Below are positions 1-8,125 of a stretch of 64,000 nucleotides of DNA, piece after piece. The DNA is taken from NCBI RefSeq assembly GCF_001467025.1, contig NZ_LNXV01000008.1:19772-83771 (forward strand), given 5' to 3'. This stretch comes from Legionella brunensis (GTDB lineage Bacteria; Pseudomonadota; Gammaproteobacteria; Legionellales; Legionellaceae). The translations under genes and the position numbers were made by a program. The notes below the pieces were generated by a model. The model worked only from the letters and a program-made list of their open reading frames with translations. It was not told where the DNA came from and ran no database searches. Numbering within the stretch: position 1 is the stretch's first letter; each line of letters starts with the position of its first letter.

Positions 1-317
1 ATTTGCCTGGCACAAACGCCACTATCAACTTTGAAGATAAAATGCCCCCTATGCCCCCTACGCCTGAGAATTTAAAATTACTTGAACTCTATAGCACTAC
101 CAGCATCGACTTAGGGTATGGGGTTGTTAAACCATTGGATCCAGGACTTCGTGGCGCTGGCGATATCTCTTATATTGCCTCGATTGTTCCTGCTAATTTA
201 GCAGGATTGGGCGCCTTAGGTACAGGAGCACACTCAACCAATGAAACCTTAAATATCACTTCCTTACCTATGCAAACCCAACGTGCGGCATTACTTATCC
301 ATCGACTTAGTCATTAA
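1..317 (+). CDS. M20-family metallopeptidase, C-terminal fragment
   Basis: About 105 codons are visible, open at the left edge of the window and ending at TAA 315-317. The stretch RGAGDISYIA followed by a Gly/Ala-rich segment (GLGALGTGAHS) and a short Ile/Leu-rich tail resembles the C-terminal end of M20/M25/M40 peptidases of the glutamate carboxypeptidase type. There, the GxGxHxxxE-like segment carries a metal-binding His and Glu, and GAHSTNE fits it. The catalytic N-terminal part lies outside the window, so substrate and start cannot be given. Family call is from motif resemblance only. Confidence 0.6.
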   Translation, partial: LPGTNATINFEDKMPPMPPTPENLKLLELYSTTSIDLGYGVVKPLDPGLRGAGDISYIASIVPANLAGLGALGTGAHSTNETLNITSLPMQTQRAALLIHRLSH

Positions 318-423
318 ATTTTCTAAAGGATACAATTTTGCACACTAAATATTAAATCTATCTCTTAAAATTAATTCTTATTCTAACTGGATTGATAACA
401 CATTAATTTTTAACCCAAGAAGC

Positions 424-453
424 TTGACAGTTTTAATTCACAATCTCTACACT
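424..453 (+). promoter_or_regulatory. Probable sigma70-type promoter of the bufferin locus
   Basis: A perfect -35 hexamer TTGACA (424-429) is followed after 18 bases by TACACT (448-453), a fair -10. The start of transcription would fall near 460, leaving a leader of about 65 bases before the precursor ATG at 526. No other convincing promoter is seen in the 318-525 gap, which is otherwise AT-rich and featureless. Confidence 0.5.
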
Positions 454-525
454 ATCTCTGCTAATAGGTGCCATTAAATTCTATTAGTGGCTCATAAAGG
501 GTTTTTTATTAACGAAGGAATTGTT

Positions 526-816
526 ATGAACAAAATCAAATTAACAGGTGTTGCTTTAGCTGTTGGCGCTGCTGCAATGTTTTCTATGGCTCCAGTATTT
601 GCTGCTTCTGCTACTGATGCTCAAATTCAATGTAAAGGTGTTAACGCTTGTAAAGGTCAAAGTGCTTGCAAAACTGCAACTAACTCTTGCAAAGGTCAAA
701 ACTCTTGCAAAGGTCAAGGTGTTTCTATGATGACTAAAGAAGAGTGCCAAAAAGCTGGTGGTACTGTTGCAGACGCAACTGATGCTAGCAAGAGCACTGA
801 TAGCTCTTCTCAATAA
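526..816 (+). CDS. Cys-rich bufferin-type RiPP precursor (BufA2-like)
   Basis: This encodes 96 aa. The ATG at 526 is chosen over an upstream in-frame start at 487 because AAGGAA lies just upstream (513-518) and a classic Sec signal peptide (MNKIKL, hydrophobic core, AxA at VFAA) begins there. The mature part carries six Cys in repeated CKG(Q/V) units (CKGVNACKGQSACK, SCKGQNSCKGQG) plus a later EEC, and ends in an Asp/Ser/Thr-rich tail. Small secreted proteins of this type next to DUF692 and DUF2063 genes are bufferins. In that family an MNIO enzyme modifies Cys residues and the exported product sequesters metal, copper in the studied cases. The modification state here is inferred from family and neighbours. 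Confidence 0.8.
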   Translation: MNKIKLTGVALAVGAAAMFSMAPVFAASATDAQIQCKGVNACKGQSACKTATNSCKGQNSCKGQGVSMMTKEECQKAGGTVADATDASKSTDSSSQ

Positions 817-831
817 TATTGAGCTAGTGGG

Positions 832-856
832 TTGGGTATGGCTACAACATACCCAA
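832..856 (+). terminator. Hairpin between precursor and modifying-enzyme genes
   Basis: A perfect 9-bp stem, TTGGGTATG (832-840) and CATACCCAA (848-856), closes a 7-base loop just after the precursor stop codon. There is no clear U-run, so it may act as an attenuator or mRNA 3'-end stabiliser giving more precursor than enzyme transcript. That role is inference; the stem itself is directly visible. Confidence 0.6.
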
Positions 857-882
857 TCTGCTATTAACAGTTAGCATAGATC

Positions 883-1737
883 ATGGTTTTACCCATAAAG
901 CAAAAACAGCCTTATCTTGGTTTTGGTCTTGGATTAAGACCTGAACATTATGAAGAAATTTTACAACATACCCACCCTATAGACTGGTTAGAAATAATTA
1001 GCGAAAACTATTTGATCCCTGGTGGTAAGCCACTCTATTATTTGGATAAAATCCGAGAAAATTATCCAATAGTAATGCATGGTGTTTCATTATCTATCGG
1101 TAGTACAGACACCATTGATTGGGATTATTTAAAACAATTAAAAGACTTAGCTACTCGCATTGAGCCAAAATGGATTTCTGACCATTTGTGTTGGACAGGT
1201 ATTCAAGGCTTAAATATGCATGATTTATTACCCGTCCCATATACCCTTGAAGCAATTGAGCACATTGTTTCACGCATTGATGCCATTCAAGATTATTTAG
1301 GTCGTCAAATCTTAATTGAAAACGTCTCAAGTTATCTTAGCTATAAAGAGTCGGAAATGAGCGAATGGGAATTTCTTTCTGAAATAGCCAATCGCGCTGA
1401 TTGTTATCTTTTATTTGACGTCAACAATATATATGTCAGCTCAGTGAATCATAATTTCAATGCCTTGGATTATCTAAATGGGGTTCCAGGATACCGCATT
1501 GCTCAAATTCATTTGGCCGGGCATTCCAATTGTGGTGATTATATTATCGATACCCATGATGCACCAATAGCTCAGCCTGTTTGGGATTTATATGCAGAAA
1601 CTATAAAACGTTTTGGCCCTGTTTCAACCATGGTCGAACGCGATGACAACATTCCCCCACTCAGAGAATTATTACTCGAGTTGAACGAGGCAAGAAGGAT
1701 TGCCAGCACAGTGTTGGCAAAAGAGTTAGTATTATGA
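883..1737 (+). CDS. MNIO (DUF692) bufferin-modifying enzyme, BufB-like
   Basis: This is a 284-aa DUF692/MNIO protein, a TIM-barrel multinuclear iron oxygenase that modifies Cys residues of a ribosomal peptide. Visible family hallmarks are GFGLGLRPEHY near the N terminus, WLEIISENY, the metal-site stretches VMHGVSLSIG and SDHLCW, LIENVSSY, LLFDVNNIYVSS, IHLAGH and a late E/D pair (VERDDNIP). Length matches the family. No strong Shine-Dalgarno precedes the ATG, so it may be translated at a lower level than the precursor. It overlaps the next gene by 4 bases (ATGA), as usual for an MNIO and its partner. The substrate is most likely the Cys-rich protein at 526-816. Confidence 0.92.
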   Translation: MVLPIKQKQPYLGFGLGLRPEHYEEILQHTHPIDWLEIISENYLIPGGKPLYYLDKIRENYPIVMHGVSLSIGSTDTIDWDYLKQLKDLATRIEPKWISDHLCWTGIQGLNMHDLLPVPYTLEAIEHIVSRIDAIQDYLGRQILIENVSSYLSYKESEMSEWEFLSEIANRADCYLLFDVNNIYVSSVNHNFNALDYLNGVPGYRIAQIHLAGHSNCGDYIIDTHDAPIAQPVWDLYAETIKRFGPVSTMVERDDNIPPLRELLLELNEARRIASTVLAKELVL

Positions 1738-2501
1738 ATAACTTATTTCGTCTGCAGGAGATGTTTCAGAATTATTTACTGACAAACCAGACTAATATAG
1801 AACAATATATCATTGCGTCAGAAAAGGTCTCTGCAGCTGTTCGCCTTGATATTTATCTTGATGCCTATCGTGCTCGATTGCTTGAGTGCCTAGCCAGTAA
1901 TTTCCCTGTTTTCAAAAAATACGTTGGCGACGAAGCCTTCCACACAATTGGCAGCGCTTATCTAGAAAAACATCCCTCTCCTTATCGCTCTATTCGCTGG
2001 TTTGGTGATAATTTCAGTGATTATTTAAGCTCACAGCAAGAACCGTGTCTGGCTGAGCTAGCACAATTTGAATGGTGTCTGGCCTTGGCTTTTGATGCTG
2101 CCGATGCGCAAACCTTAACAATAGAAGATATTGCATCTATTTCACCAGAATGCTGGGCAAACATGACTTTTCTTCCTCACCCCTCTTTACAACAAACGCA
2201 TTTCCATTGGAATATAGTTCCTATATGGCAGGCTATTAGCAATGAACAACTACCGGAAAATCCCATCGAACATTCACAACCACTTTCATGGGTAATATGG
2301 CGTAGCAATTATGTAAGCCGTTTTTATTCCTTGGCAGAAGATGAATCGTGGGCGATGACAAGGATGATCCAAGGAGCAAGTTTTGGGGAAATTTGTGCCG
2401 GATTGTGCACATGGTACGATGAGCAAGAGGTAGGGATGCGAGCAGCTTCCTTACTAAAAAGCTGGATACAATCTGGACTATTATCAAACGTCAAATTTTA
2501 A
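1734..2501 (+). CDS. DUF2063 RiPP-recognition partner, BufC/HvfC-like
   Basis: This 255-aa protein starts within the last codon of the MNIO gene (ATGA overlap). The N-terminal half has the DUF2063 signature: a helical segment with R(L)DIYLDAYRARLLECLASNFPVFKKYVGDEAF and then RWFGDNFSDYL. In characterised systems this partner binds the precursor leader and delivers it to the MNIO enzyme. The C-terminal half (about residues 130-250) is the usual more variable winged-helix-like region. No signal peptide, so it should be cytoplasmic with the MNIO enzyme. Confidence 0.88.
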   Translation: MNNLFRLQEMFQNYLLTNQTNIEQYIIASEKVSAAVRLDIYLDAYRARLLECLASNFPVFKKYVGDEAFHTIGSAYLEKHPSPYRSIRWFGDNFSDYLSSQQEPCLAELAQFEWCLALAFDAADAQTLTIEDIASISPECWANMTFLPHPSLQQTHFHWNIVPIWQAISNEQLPENPIEHSQPLSWVIWRSNYVSRFYSLAEDESWAMTRMIQGASFGEICAGLCTWYDEQEVGMRAASLLKSWIQSGLLSNVKF

Positions 2502-2515
2502 CAGGATTTTATTTG

Positions 2516-2819
2516 ATGAAACAAAGAGACATACTCGTTGCTTCAGCAATTACTGCTTTCATGGCTGTTACAACTGCACATGCCGATATGACCACCGATA
2601 CATTGATTGGCTACAACTGAAAAATGTTATGGTGTTGTGAAGGCAGGCATGAATGATTGTGCTACAGCAAAATCTTCTTGTGCAGGCTCATCCACTAAGG
2701 ACAATCAGTCCGATGCATTTATTTTTTTACCTAAAGGGATGTGCGATAGGCTTGTTGGCGGCCACTTAACTGCAGAAAATAAGAAAAAATCTTCTGAGTT
2801 TTTTGATATTTTTTCATAA
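2516..2819 (+). pseudogene. Frameshifted DUF2282 (BufA1-like) precursor gene
   Basis: The ATG at 2516 opens a signal-peptide-like start (MKQRDILVASAITAF...AHA) that stops at TGA 2618 after 34 codons. The rest of a DUF2282 protein continues in another frame from about 2607 ([35 protein letters not shown]) to TAA 2817-2819. These Cys-containing motifs are highly characteristic of the DUF2282/BufA1 bufferin precursor family. A single-base indel around 2606-2617 explains the break. The tail after GGHL also looks non-standard. It lies 14 bases after the DUF2063 gene, so the locus once carried two different precursors. A sequencing error cannot be excluded, but the next three genes are broken too. 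Confidence 0.8.
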
Positions 2820-3445
2820 TGATACGGAATATCATGCATTCCCTACTATTGAGCGCTTTACTATCAATTCCCCTCTCAATCAATGCAGCAGAGACACTTA
2901 CCATTGATAACCAACACAGTTATGTTCTTTGGCATATTAAGCATCTGGGATTTTCGACACAAACGGGTAAATAGTACGTCAATGGTTCTCTCGTTATAGA
3001 TAAAGAAAAACCTGAAAATAGTAAAGTGAACGCAACAATCAAGATTGCCGACATGATTACAGGTATTCCAGAACTCGATAAACACTTAAAGGAAAAATTT
3101 TTTTTGATGTCTCCCACTTTCCAACTGCTACGTTTGTAACGTAATAAGGTCGAAGTACTTTCAAAAAACTCTGCGAAAGTATACGGTACCCTCACTGCAC
3201 GAGGCATTTCTAAACCGGTGATATTGGATGTTACTCTAAACAAAGTGGGTAAAAATCCCATCAATGAGCGAATGACTGCTGGTTTCAGTGCCATCACTTC
3301 CATAAAACGCTCCGACTTTGGCATGACTGCTTTTTTGCCGAATGTAGGTGATGAGGTAGCCATTGAAATTGGAGCAGAAGCCTACAAGCCAGACACTGCA
3401 GATAAAGCAAAGCAAGAAGGCAATAATGCGTCTAAAAAACAGTGA
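2819..3445 (+). pseudogene. Broken YceI-family periplasmic protein gene
   Basis: The start ATG at 2819 overlaps the previous stop (TAATG). Reading begins with a signal peptide (IMHSLLLSALL...NAAE) and the YceI opening TIDNQHSYVLWHIKHLGFS. An in-frame TAG at 2972-2974 stands where the family has Trp (a TGG to TAG change). A frame slip occurs at the 8-T run 3098-3105. The original frame returns after a TAA at 3137 and runs through ARGISKPVILDVTL, AITSIKRSDFGM and a Lys/Ala-rich tail to TGA 3445. At least one nonsense and two frame changes make this a clear pseudogene. YceI proteins bind polyprenoids or other amphiphiles in the periplasm and often sit next to cytochrome b561. Confidence 0.85.
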
Positions 3446-3958
3446 GAATAATTATGGCCTTATCAGTACTCTTTTCCATTGGTCAATAGCAATTTTAATG
3501 ATTGGGCTTTTAATATTGGACCTTTACATGGTTTCTTTGCTGATAAGTCTGCACAAACTTAAACTCTATGGTTGGCATAAAGAATATGGTTTTTAGTGTT
3601 ATTCCTTGCTTTTCTTAGGCTTCTATAGCGTCTTATTAATATTACCCCGCAACTGTCGTTACCAATCTGGGAGAAGTTTGCGGCTAGAACAACTCATTGG
3701 GCTTTTTACGGACTAATGTTTACCCTACCTATTACAGGTTGGCTAATAACCTCCGCAGCAGGCCTTTCTGCTTCTTTTTTTGGACTTTTTACCCTACCAA
3801 GCCTTATAATTCCTAATGAGGAATTGAGAGCAATTTTTGAAGAAATTCATGAATGGTTAGCCTATGGATTAATTGCCCTTCTGGCTTTACACACTGCTGC
3901 CGCTTTGAAACATCATTTTATCAATAGAGATGATATTCTTCGGAGAATGATTTCATGA
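3426..3958 (+). pseudogene. Broken cytochrome b561-family gene
   Basis: The ATG at 3426 lies inside the end of the YceI pseudogene. The N-terminal part has a b561 feel (LISTLFHWSIAILMIGLLIL, KLYGWHKEYGF). The frame breaks near 3590, and a TAG at 3626-3628 interrupts RLL-RLINITP where Trp is expected. The C-terminal half from about 3660 (THWAFYGLMFTLPITGWLI, EEIHEWLAYGLIALLALHT) is readable to TGA 3958. It keeps the His residues expected for haem ligation in transmembrane helices. Intact relatives are four-helix membrane proteins that pass electrons from quinol to periplasmic acceptors and pair with YceI, as in E. coli yceJ-yceI. Here the protein cannot be made in full. Confidence 0.82.
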
Positions 3959-4531
3959 GAAAAAACTCTTTCAAAAAAGCACTGCTGACATTATTGGTCA
4001 TACTCTCCACAACTGGAATCAAAGCAGCCCACACAGTGGGAAATTGTTCCTAGCAAAAGTACACTACGTTTTACTGCAACTCAAAATAACGCCCCTGCTT
4101 CGGGTGAGTTTAAAAAGTTTTCCGGCAAAATCTCCGTAGACTCAGAGAATTATAAGGCAAGTAGCATTGATATTATTGTGGATATGACTTCTCTTTCCTC
4201 CTCTTACTCTGATTTAAAAGATACACTTCTTACTACTGATTGGTTTAATGTCCAACTCTTCCCTACCGCTGAATTTAAGGCAACGAATTTTAATAAAACT
4301 GGTGATAACAGTTATGAAGCTAATGGGGTTTTGACTATTCGCGATAAATCAGCACCTGTAAAATTAATATTTACTGCCCAAGAAACCTCAAGCGATACCG
4401 CACTAGTGGTAGGTGAAACTACGTTAAAACGTAGCACTTTTGGTGTGGGTCAAGGTGAATGGGCAAGTACAGAAGAAATTAAAGATGAGGTAAAAGTAAA
4501 TTTTAAAATTGTTGCTAAAAAGAAACCTTAA
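3955..4531 (+). pseudogene. Second YceI-family gene, frameshifted after the signal peptide
   Basis: The ATG at 3955 overlaps the b561 stop (ATGA). It encodes a good signal peptide (MRKNSFKKALLTLLVILSTTGIKAA) but then runs to TAG at 4051. The mature YceI protein continues one frame over, from about 4033: QWEIVPSKSTLRFTATQNNAPASGEFKKFSG, then a complete lipocalin-like body ending KIVAKKKP at 4531. A single-base change around 4028-4035 is enough to explain it. The body after the shift is otherwise intact, so this break may be recent or a sequencing artefact. It is the fourth consecutive broken gene in the series. Confidence 0.78.
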
Positions 4532-4598
4532 TAGTTCTTATTATCTATACTTACCAGAGGCTTCAGTACTACTAAATAGATGGAAGAGGACCTAAGTT

Positions 4599-6251
4599 AT
4601 GCAAGTTGATTTCCTCGACATTATTTTGGCATTCTTTGAAGGGTTTGCTTTAATTATTTCTCCTTGCATTCTCCCTATTCTTCCTATCGTATTAGCAGGC
4701 TCTTTAAGCGGAAATAGAAGACGACCTTTTGGAATTATTACAGGCTTTGTGCTTAGTTTTAGCTTGTTTGCATTTTTTTCACGCCAGCTAGTACAGTACT
4801 CCGGCATAGATCTGGATGTTATTCGTCATATTTCTTATGGGATTCTTTTGTTGCTGGGTATTATCATGCTTTCTACTTTTTTAAGTGAGAAATTTACGGC
4901 CTTAACGCAACGTCTCATTGGGACAGAAACAAGTTTATCCGTCATCAATAACCCTCGGGGAGGTTTTTTAAGCGGTATCTTTTTGGGCAGTCTAATTGCC
5001 ATCATATGGACACCTTGTGCTGGCCCTATTTTAGCTGCTGTTATCGTACAAACAGTTGTACAAAATACCACCATAACCAGTTTCTTTACCCTGCTTAGCT
5101 TCGCTTTGGGTGCAGCAATTCCCATGCTAATTATTGCCCTTTACGGCTTCAAAATAATTGAGACCTTTCGTTTTTTTAAAACAAAAGCTGCTCTGTTTCG
5201 CAAAATTTTAGGAGGAATTATCATTGCAGCCGTGGCTTATATGCTATATCAAGAAACGGCCTTATCCACTTCTACAGCACAAACTACCATTAAAACTTCA
5301 GCCACCTTACAAGAGGGGTTATGGATTCCTTACAAAGCGCCACCAATCGCTGGAATAGAGGCATGGATTAACTCACCTCCTCTACAACTAACTAATTTAC
5401 AGGGCAAAGTTGTCCTAATTGATTTCTGGACATACTCCTGTATTAATTGCATCCGCACCTTACCTTATTTGAAGGTCTGGTATGATAAATATCATGATCA
5501 GGGCTTAGTCATCATCGGCATTCATTCTCCTGAATTTGATTTTGAGAAGAACCTGGCCAATGTGCAAAATGCAGTGAAGCGCTATGGTATTAAATACCCT
5601 GTTGCACTTGATAATCAATTTGTAACTTGGCGCAATTTCAGAAATCATTATTGGCCCGCACATTATTTGATAAGTAAAAATGGCAAAGTCGTATACGAAC
5701 ATTTTGGTGAAGGTAATTATGATATTACCGAAAATAATATTCGCTATTTGCTGAACTTAAACGAATTTGCTATGCCCACCACTTTCGCAGAAGAAGGCTT
5801 TGCTTTTTCACAAACACCAGAGACTTATCTTGGATATAGAAGAGCTGATAAAAGCTTAAGTCCTGCTTTAGTTCATGATAAAAGCAACTCATATCAGTTC
5901 CCAGCACAATTAGCTCCACATGCTTGGGCCATGCAAGGAGCTTGGGAAGTTTTGCCGGACAAAATTGTTTCAGCACAAGACAATGCCTCTTTAAAAATCC
6001 ATTTTAAAGCCCGCAAAGTATTTATCGTGATGGGAAATGCTTCTGCTAAACCCATTGCAGTCAAGGTGCTATTAAACAATAAGGCAATTCCTGACAACAA
6101 CAAAGGTAAAGATGTTAACAACGACACAATTATTGTCGATAAACATTCAATTTATGAGGTATTGTCTCTTAATGATTTTTCAGAAGGAATCCTAGAAATC
6201 AGCCCCACCTTACCAGGTTTAGAAGTCTATACCTTTACGTTTGGCAGCTAA
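4599..6251 (+). CDS. DipZ-like fusion: CcdA-type membrane domain plus thioredoxin domain
   Basis: This 550-aa intact protein starts at ATG 4599 behind a purine-rich site (GAAGAGGA). Residues 1-220 form a CcdA/DsbD-like membrane domain with the paired redox cysteines in SPCILP (Cys23) and TPCAGP (Cys140). Residues about 240-390 are a TlpA/thioredoxin-like periplasmic domain with the active site CINC (Cys281/Cys284) in FWTYSCINCIRTLPY. The last about 160 residues form a beta-rich domain typical of DipZ proteins. The expected job is to carry reducing power across the inner membrane to periplasmic thiols. Its position after the bufferin/YceI/b561 genes suggests a link to periplasmic thiol or metal homeostasis. 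Confidence 0.88.
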   Translation: MQVDFLDIILAFFEGFALIISPCILPILPIVLAGSLSGNRRRPFGIITGFVLSFSLFAFFSRQLVQYSGIDLDVIRHISYGILLLLGIIMLSTFLSEKFTALTQRLIGTETSLSVINNPRGGFLSGIFLGSLIAIIWTPCAGPILAAVIVQTVVQNTTITSFFTLLSFALGAAIPMLIIALYGFKIIETFRFFKTKAALFRKILGGIIIAAVAYMLYQETALSTSTAQTTIKTSATLQEGLWIPYKAPPIAGIEAWINSPPLQLTNLQGKVVLIDFWTYSCINCIRTLPYLKVWYDKYHDQGLVIIGIHSPEFDFEKNLANVQNAVKRYGIKYPVALDNQFVTWRNFRNHYWPAHYLISKNGKVVYEHFGEGNYDITENNIRYLLNLNEFAMPTTFAEEGFAFSQTPETYLGYRRADKSLSPALVHDKSNSYQFPAQLAPHAWAMQGAWEVLPDKIVSAQDNASLKIHFKARKVFIVMGNASAKPIAVKVLLNNKAIPDNNKGKDVNNDTIIVDKHSIYEVLSLNDFSEGILEISPTLPGLEVYTFTFGS

Positions 6252-6307
6252 ATCAATGATCAAAAATAATGATTAAACACATTATGCACATTAATTAGTC
6301 ATAAAAT

Positions 6308-6315
6308 GCTATAAT
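6308..6315 (+). promoter_or_regulatory. Extended -10 promoter for the flavoprotein gene
   Basis: A consensus TATAAT (6310-6315) is preceded by TG one base upstream (TGcTATAAT), the extended -10 arrangement that needs little -35 sequence. No good -35 is present. Transcription would start near 6322, leaving about 20 bases before the ATG at 6343. Confidence 0.5.
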
Positions 6316-6342
6316 TAGACTTTTAGTGTACATTAATAAGAC

Positions 6343-8058
6343 ATGCCACCAACTTCCAAACAAGAATCCTCTGAAAATATTATAAAGATCTGTATTGTTG
6401 GGATAGGACCCTGTGGCTTATCTTTAATCGTCTCTCTTTTGGAAGAGGCCAAAAAATATCCTTCAAAAAGATTTGAACTTAATGTTATTGAGAAAAGAGA
6501 TTTTGCTTTTAAACGACGTCAGAAGCTAATTATTCCAGCCGCCAATTTAACTGGAGAGCATGAATTGCGATGGGATGATTTTTGCAAAAAACTTTTTGAT
6601 CCAACTGATAAGCTACAATTAAATCACAAGGGTGATCTTGTCGATTCAGATGGTATACCGTTAGAAAATATCAATAAACGACAAAAATTACTTCGTAAAT
6701 GGATGAGGCAACCTGAGCTTTTCACAGAAAAGTTAAATATCCCTAAAAATTTTTCTATAAGATCATTGCAAGAAGCGCTAAAAGAACATATCGATGAGAC
6801 TAAAGTAGATAATGTTGCTATACATTGGTACTGTGAAACCCAAATTCATAATGTCGACTTACAGCAACAAACTGTTACCTCTGATTCTGATTTAGAAATC
6901 CCATTTGATTTTTTGTTTGTTTGTGAAGGCGAGAGGCGTGAGTTAACACAGCAAATCAACGCCAAAATCAAAAGTGATTTTTCACATAAATTGCCACCTT
7001 TTACTTATGAAAAGTTAGGGGTACCTTCTTATCATATGGCTGCTCGCTTAACAGTTAAGCCATTAAGCTCTAATTACAGCAATTATCATCAATTTCTCAA
7101 ACAAAAAAGAACTAAGGTTTCTTTTGATATTAATGAGCTGCAAAAATTTGGATGGAACCCAAAAGATGAAATTGATGCCATTTTTGATGATAATTTATAC
7201 AAAGAACATTTTGCCGATACCAACTGGAAACCCAGATTATTTATTGCCTCTCCAATTCCCAAAAACATCCACGCTCAAACCCCAGTCACTAAAAGAAAAA
7301 CTGTATCTCAATGGGCAAGTTTTTTTGCAGCTGTACGAGCTAAAATTCCCCAAGAAAATTTTGTCATTGATACAAAAGGAGAGGATGAAAAAAATCAGAA
7401 TATTACGACTTTTCTTTCGGATATTCATTATGTTGATAACCCTGTCAGGAGGCTACCGACTGGGGGATTTATTATCCTTCTTGGAGATTGCGCCATGTCT
7501 GCCTATTACCCTATAGGCTTTTCTTCGGCGATAGCCATGAACGAGGCCTTTGCTGCAGCTTGTGATGCAACAAGAGACAATGATGAGGATGAGGATGATA
7601 ACCGTTTTAACCTATTGATTGAGAAATATAATCTCTTTCAGCAATTTCTTGCCACTGAAGTGGGTTTTCGCAATAAGGAAATGGAACAGGTTGTGGCTGC
7701 CATTAAAAAAATTCAAGACGTGCTGAGCAAGGAAATTGCCAATTTCCCATTAGTCACAAAAAAAGACATGGAAAACTATTTAGATCTGAACGCAACTATC
7801 GAATTATTAGAACTATTTTGTGACCGATTAATAGCACAAAGCAACACCGAGGATTTTGTATTAACTTTACAAAAAAATACCGTTGACTTGCTTCTTTCAG
7901 ATAATGAACGATATATGAAGGCAATAACTCACGGAAAATATGCCCCACTCATTGGCAACCTCTTTCAGAGCACGATGAAAGGTTCATCTGCTGAAGGACT
8001 TTATGACATTCTGGAAGAGTTCACCAAGCAATCATCTATTGAAGGTCCTTACAGATAA
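6343..8058 (+). CDS. FAD-dependent monooxygenase-like protein with MICAL-type features
   Basis: This 571-aa protein opens with a Rossmann FAD motif GIGPCGLSL (residues 20-28) followed by an acidic-Arg stretch NVIEKRDFAFKRR, very like the GAGPCGL...VEKRD..FSR start of MICAL and group-A flavin monooxygenases. A later GDCAMSAYYPIGFSSAIAMNEA (from about residue 381) corresponds to the GD motif that contacts the FAD ribityl and pyrophosphate. An Asp/Glu cluster (RDNDEDEDDNR) follows, then about 140 residues of helical sequence with no recognised domain. MICAL enzymes oxidise actin Met residues. For a Legionella protein this makes a host-directed role attractive, but neither substrate nor secretion is shown. 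It is transcribed alone. Confidence 0.65.
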   Translation: MPPTSKQESSENIIKICIVGIGPCGLSLIVSLLEEAKKYPSKRFELNVIEKRDFAFKRRQKLIIPAANLTGEHELRWDDFCKKLFDPTDKLQLNHKGDLVDSDGIPLENINKRQKLLRKWMRQPELFTEKLNIPKNFSIRSLQEALKEHIDETKVDNVAIHWYCETQIHNVDLQQQTVTSDSDLEIPFDFLFVCEGERRELTQQINAKIKSDFSHKLPPFTYEKLGVPSYHMAARLTVKPLSSNYSNYHQFLKQKRTKVSFDINELQKFGWNPKDEIDAIFDDNLYKEHFADTNWKPRLFIASPIPKNIHAQTPVTKRKTVSQWASFFAAVRAKIPQENFVIDTKGEDEKNQNITTFLSDIHYVDNPVRRLPTGGFIILLGDCAMSAYYPIGFSSAIAMNEAFAAACDATRDNDEDEDDNRFNLLIEKYNLFQQFLATEVGFRNKEMEQVVAAIKKIQDVLSKEIANFPLVTKKDMENYLDLNATIELLELFCDRLIAQSNTEDFVLTLQKNTVDLLLSDNERYMKAITHGKYAPLIGNLFQSTMKGSSAEGLYDILEEFTKQSSIEGPYR

Positions 8059-8075
8059 ATTTAAGTACTAGAGTA

Positions 8076-8115
8076 GGTATCATCGAAACATATCTTCTAT
8101 AAAATTGATGATACC
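8076..8115. terminator. Bidirectional hairpin between convergent genes
   Basis: A perfect 9-bp stem GGTATCATC (8076-8084) and GATGATACC (8107-8115) encloses a 22-base AT-rich loop. It lies exactly between the flavoprotein stop (8058) and the BON lipoprotein stop (8126), which converge. A run of C follows on the plus strand rather than T, so strength is uncertain. Confidence 0.5.
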
Positions 8116-8125
8116 CCCCTATTAA

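Noticed and set aside
556..813. Minus-strand reading frame opposite the bufferin precursor
   Set aside because: It arises from the repeated Cys/Lys/Gly codons of the precursor; no ribosome site, signal or family resemblance.
2920..3363. 147-codon minus-strand reading frame over the YceI pseudogene
   Set aside because: The plus strand carries a clear YceI homology with matching neighbours; the opposite frame has no recognisable features and no start site.
7124..7516. 130-codon plus-strand frame inside the flavoprotein gene
   Set aside because: It is in another frame of an intact gene with clear FAD motifs and has no ribosome site.
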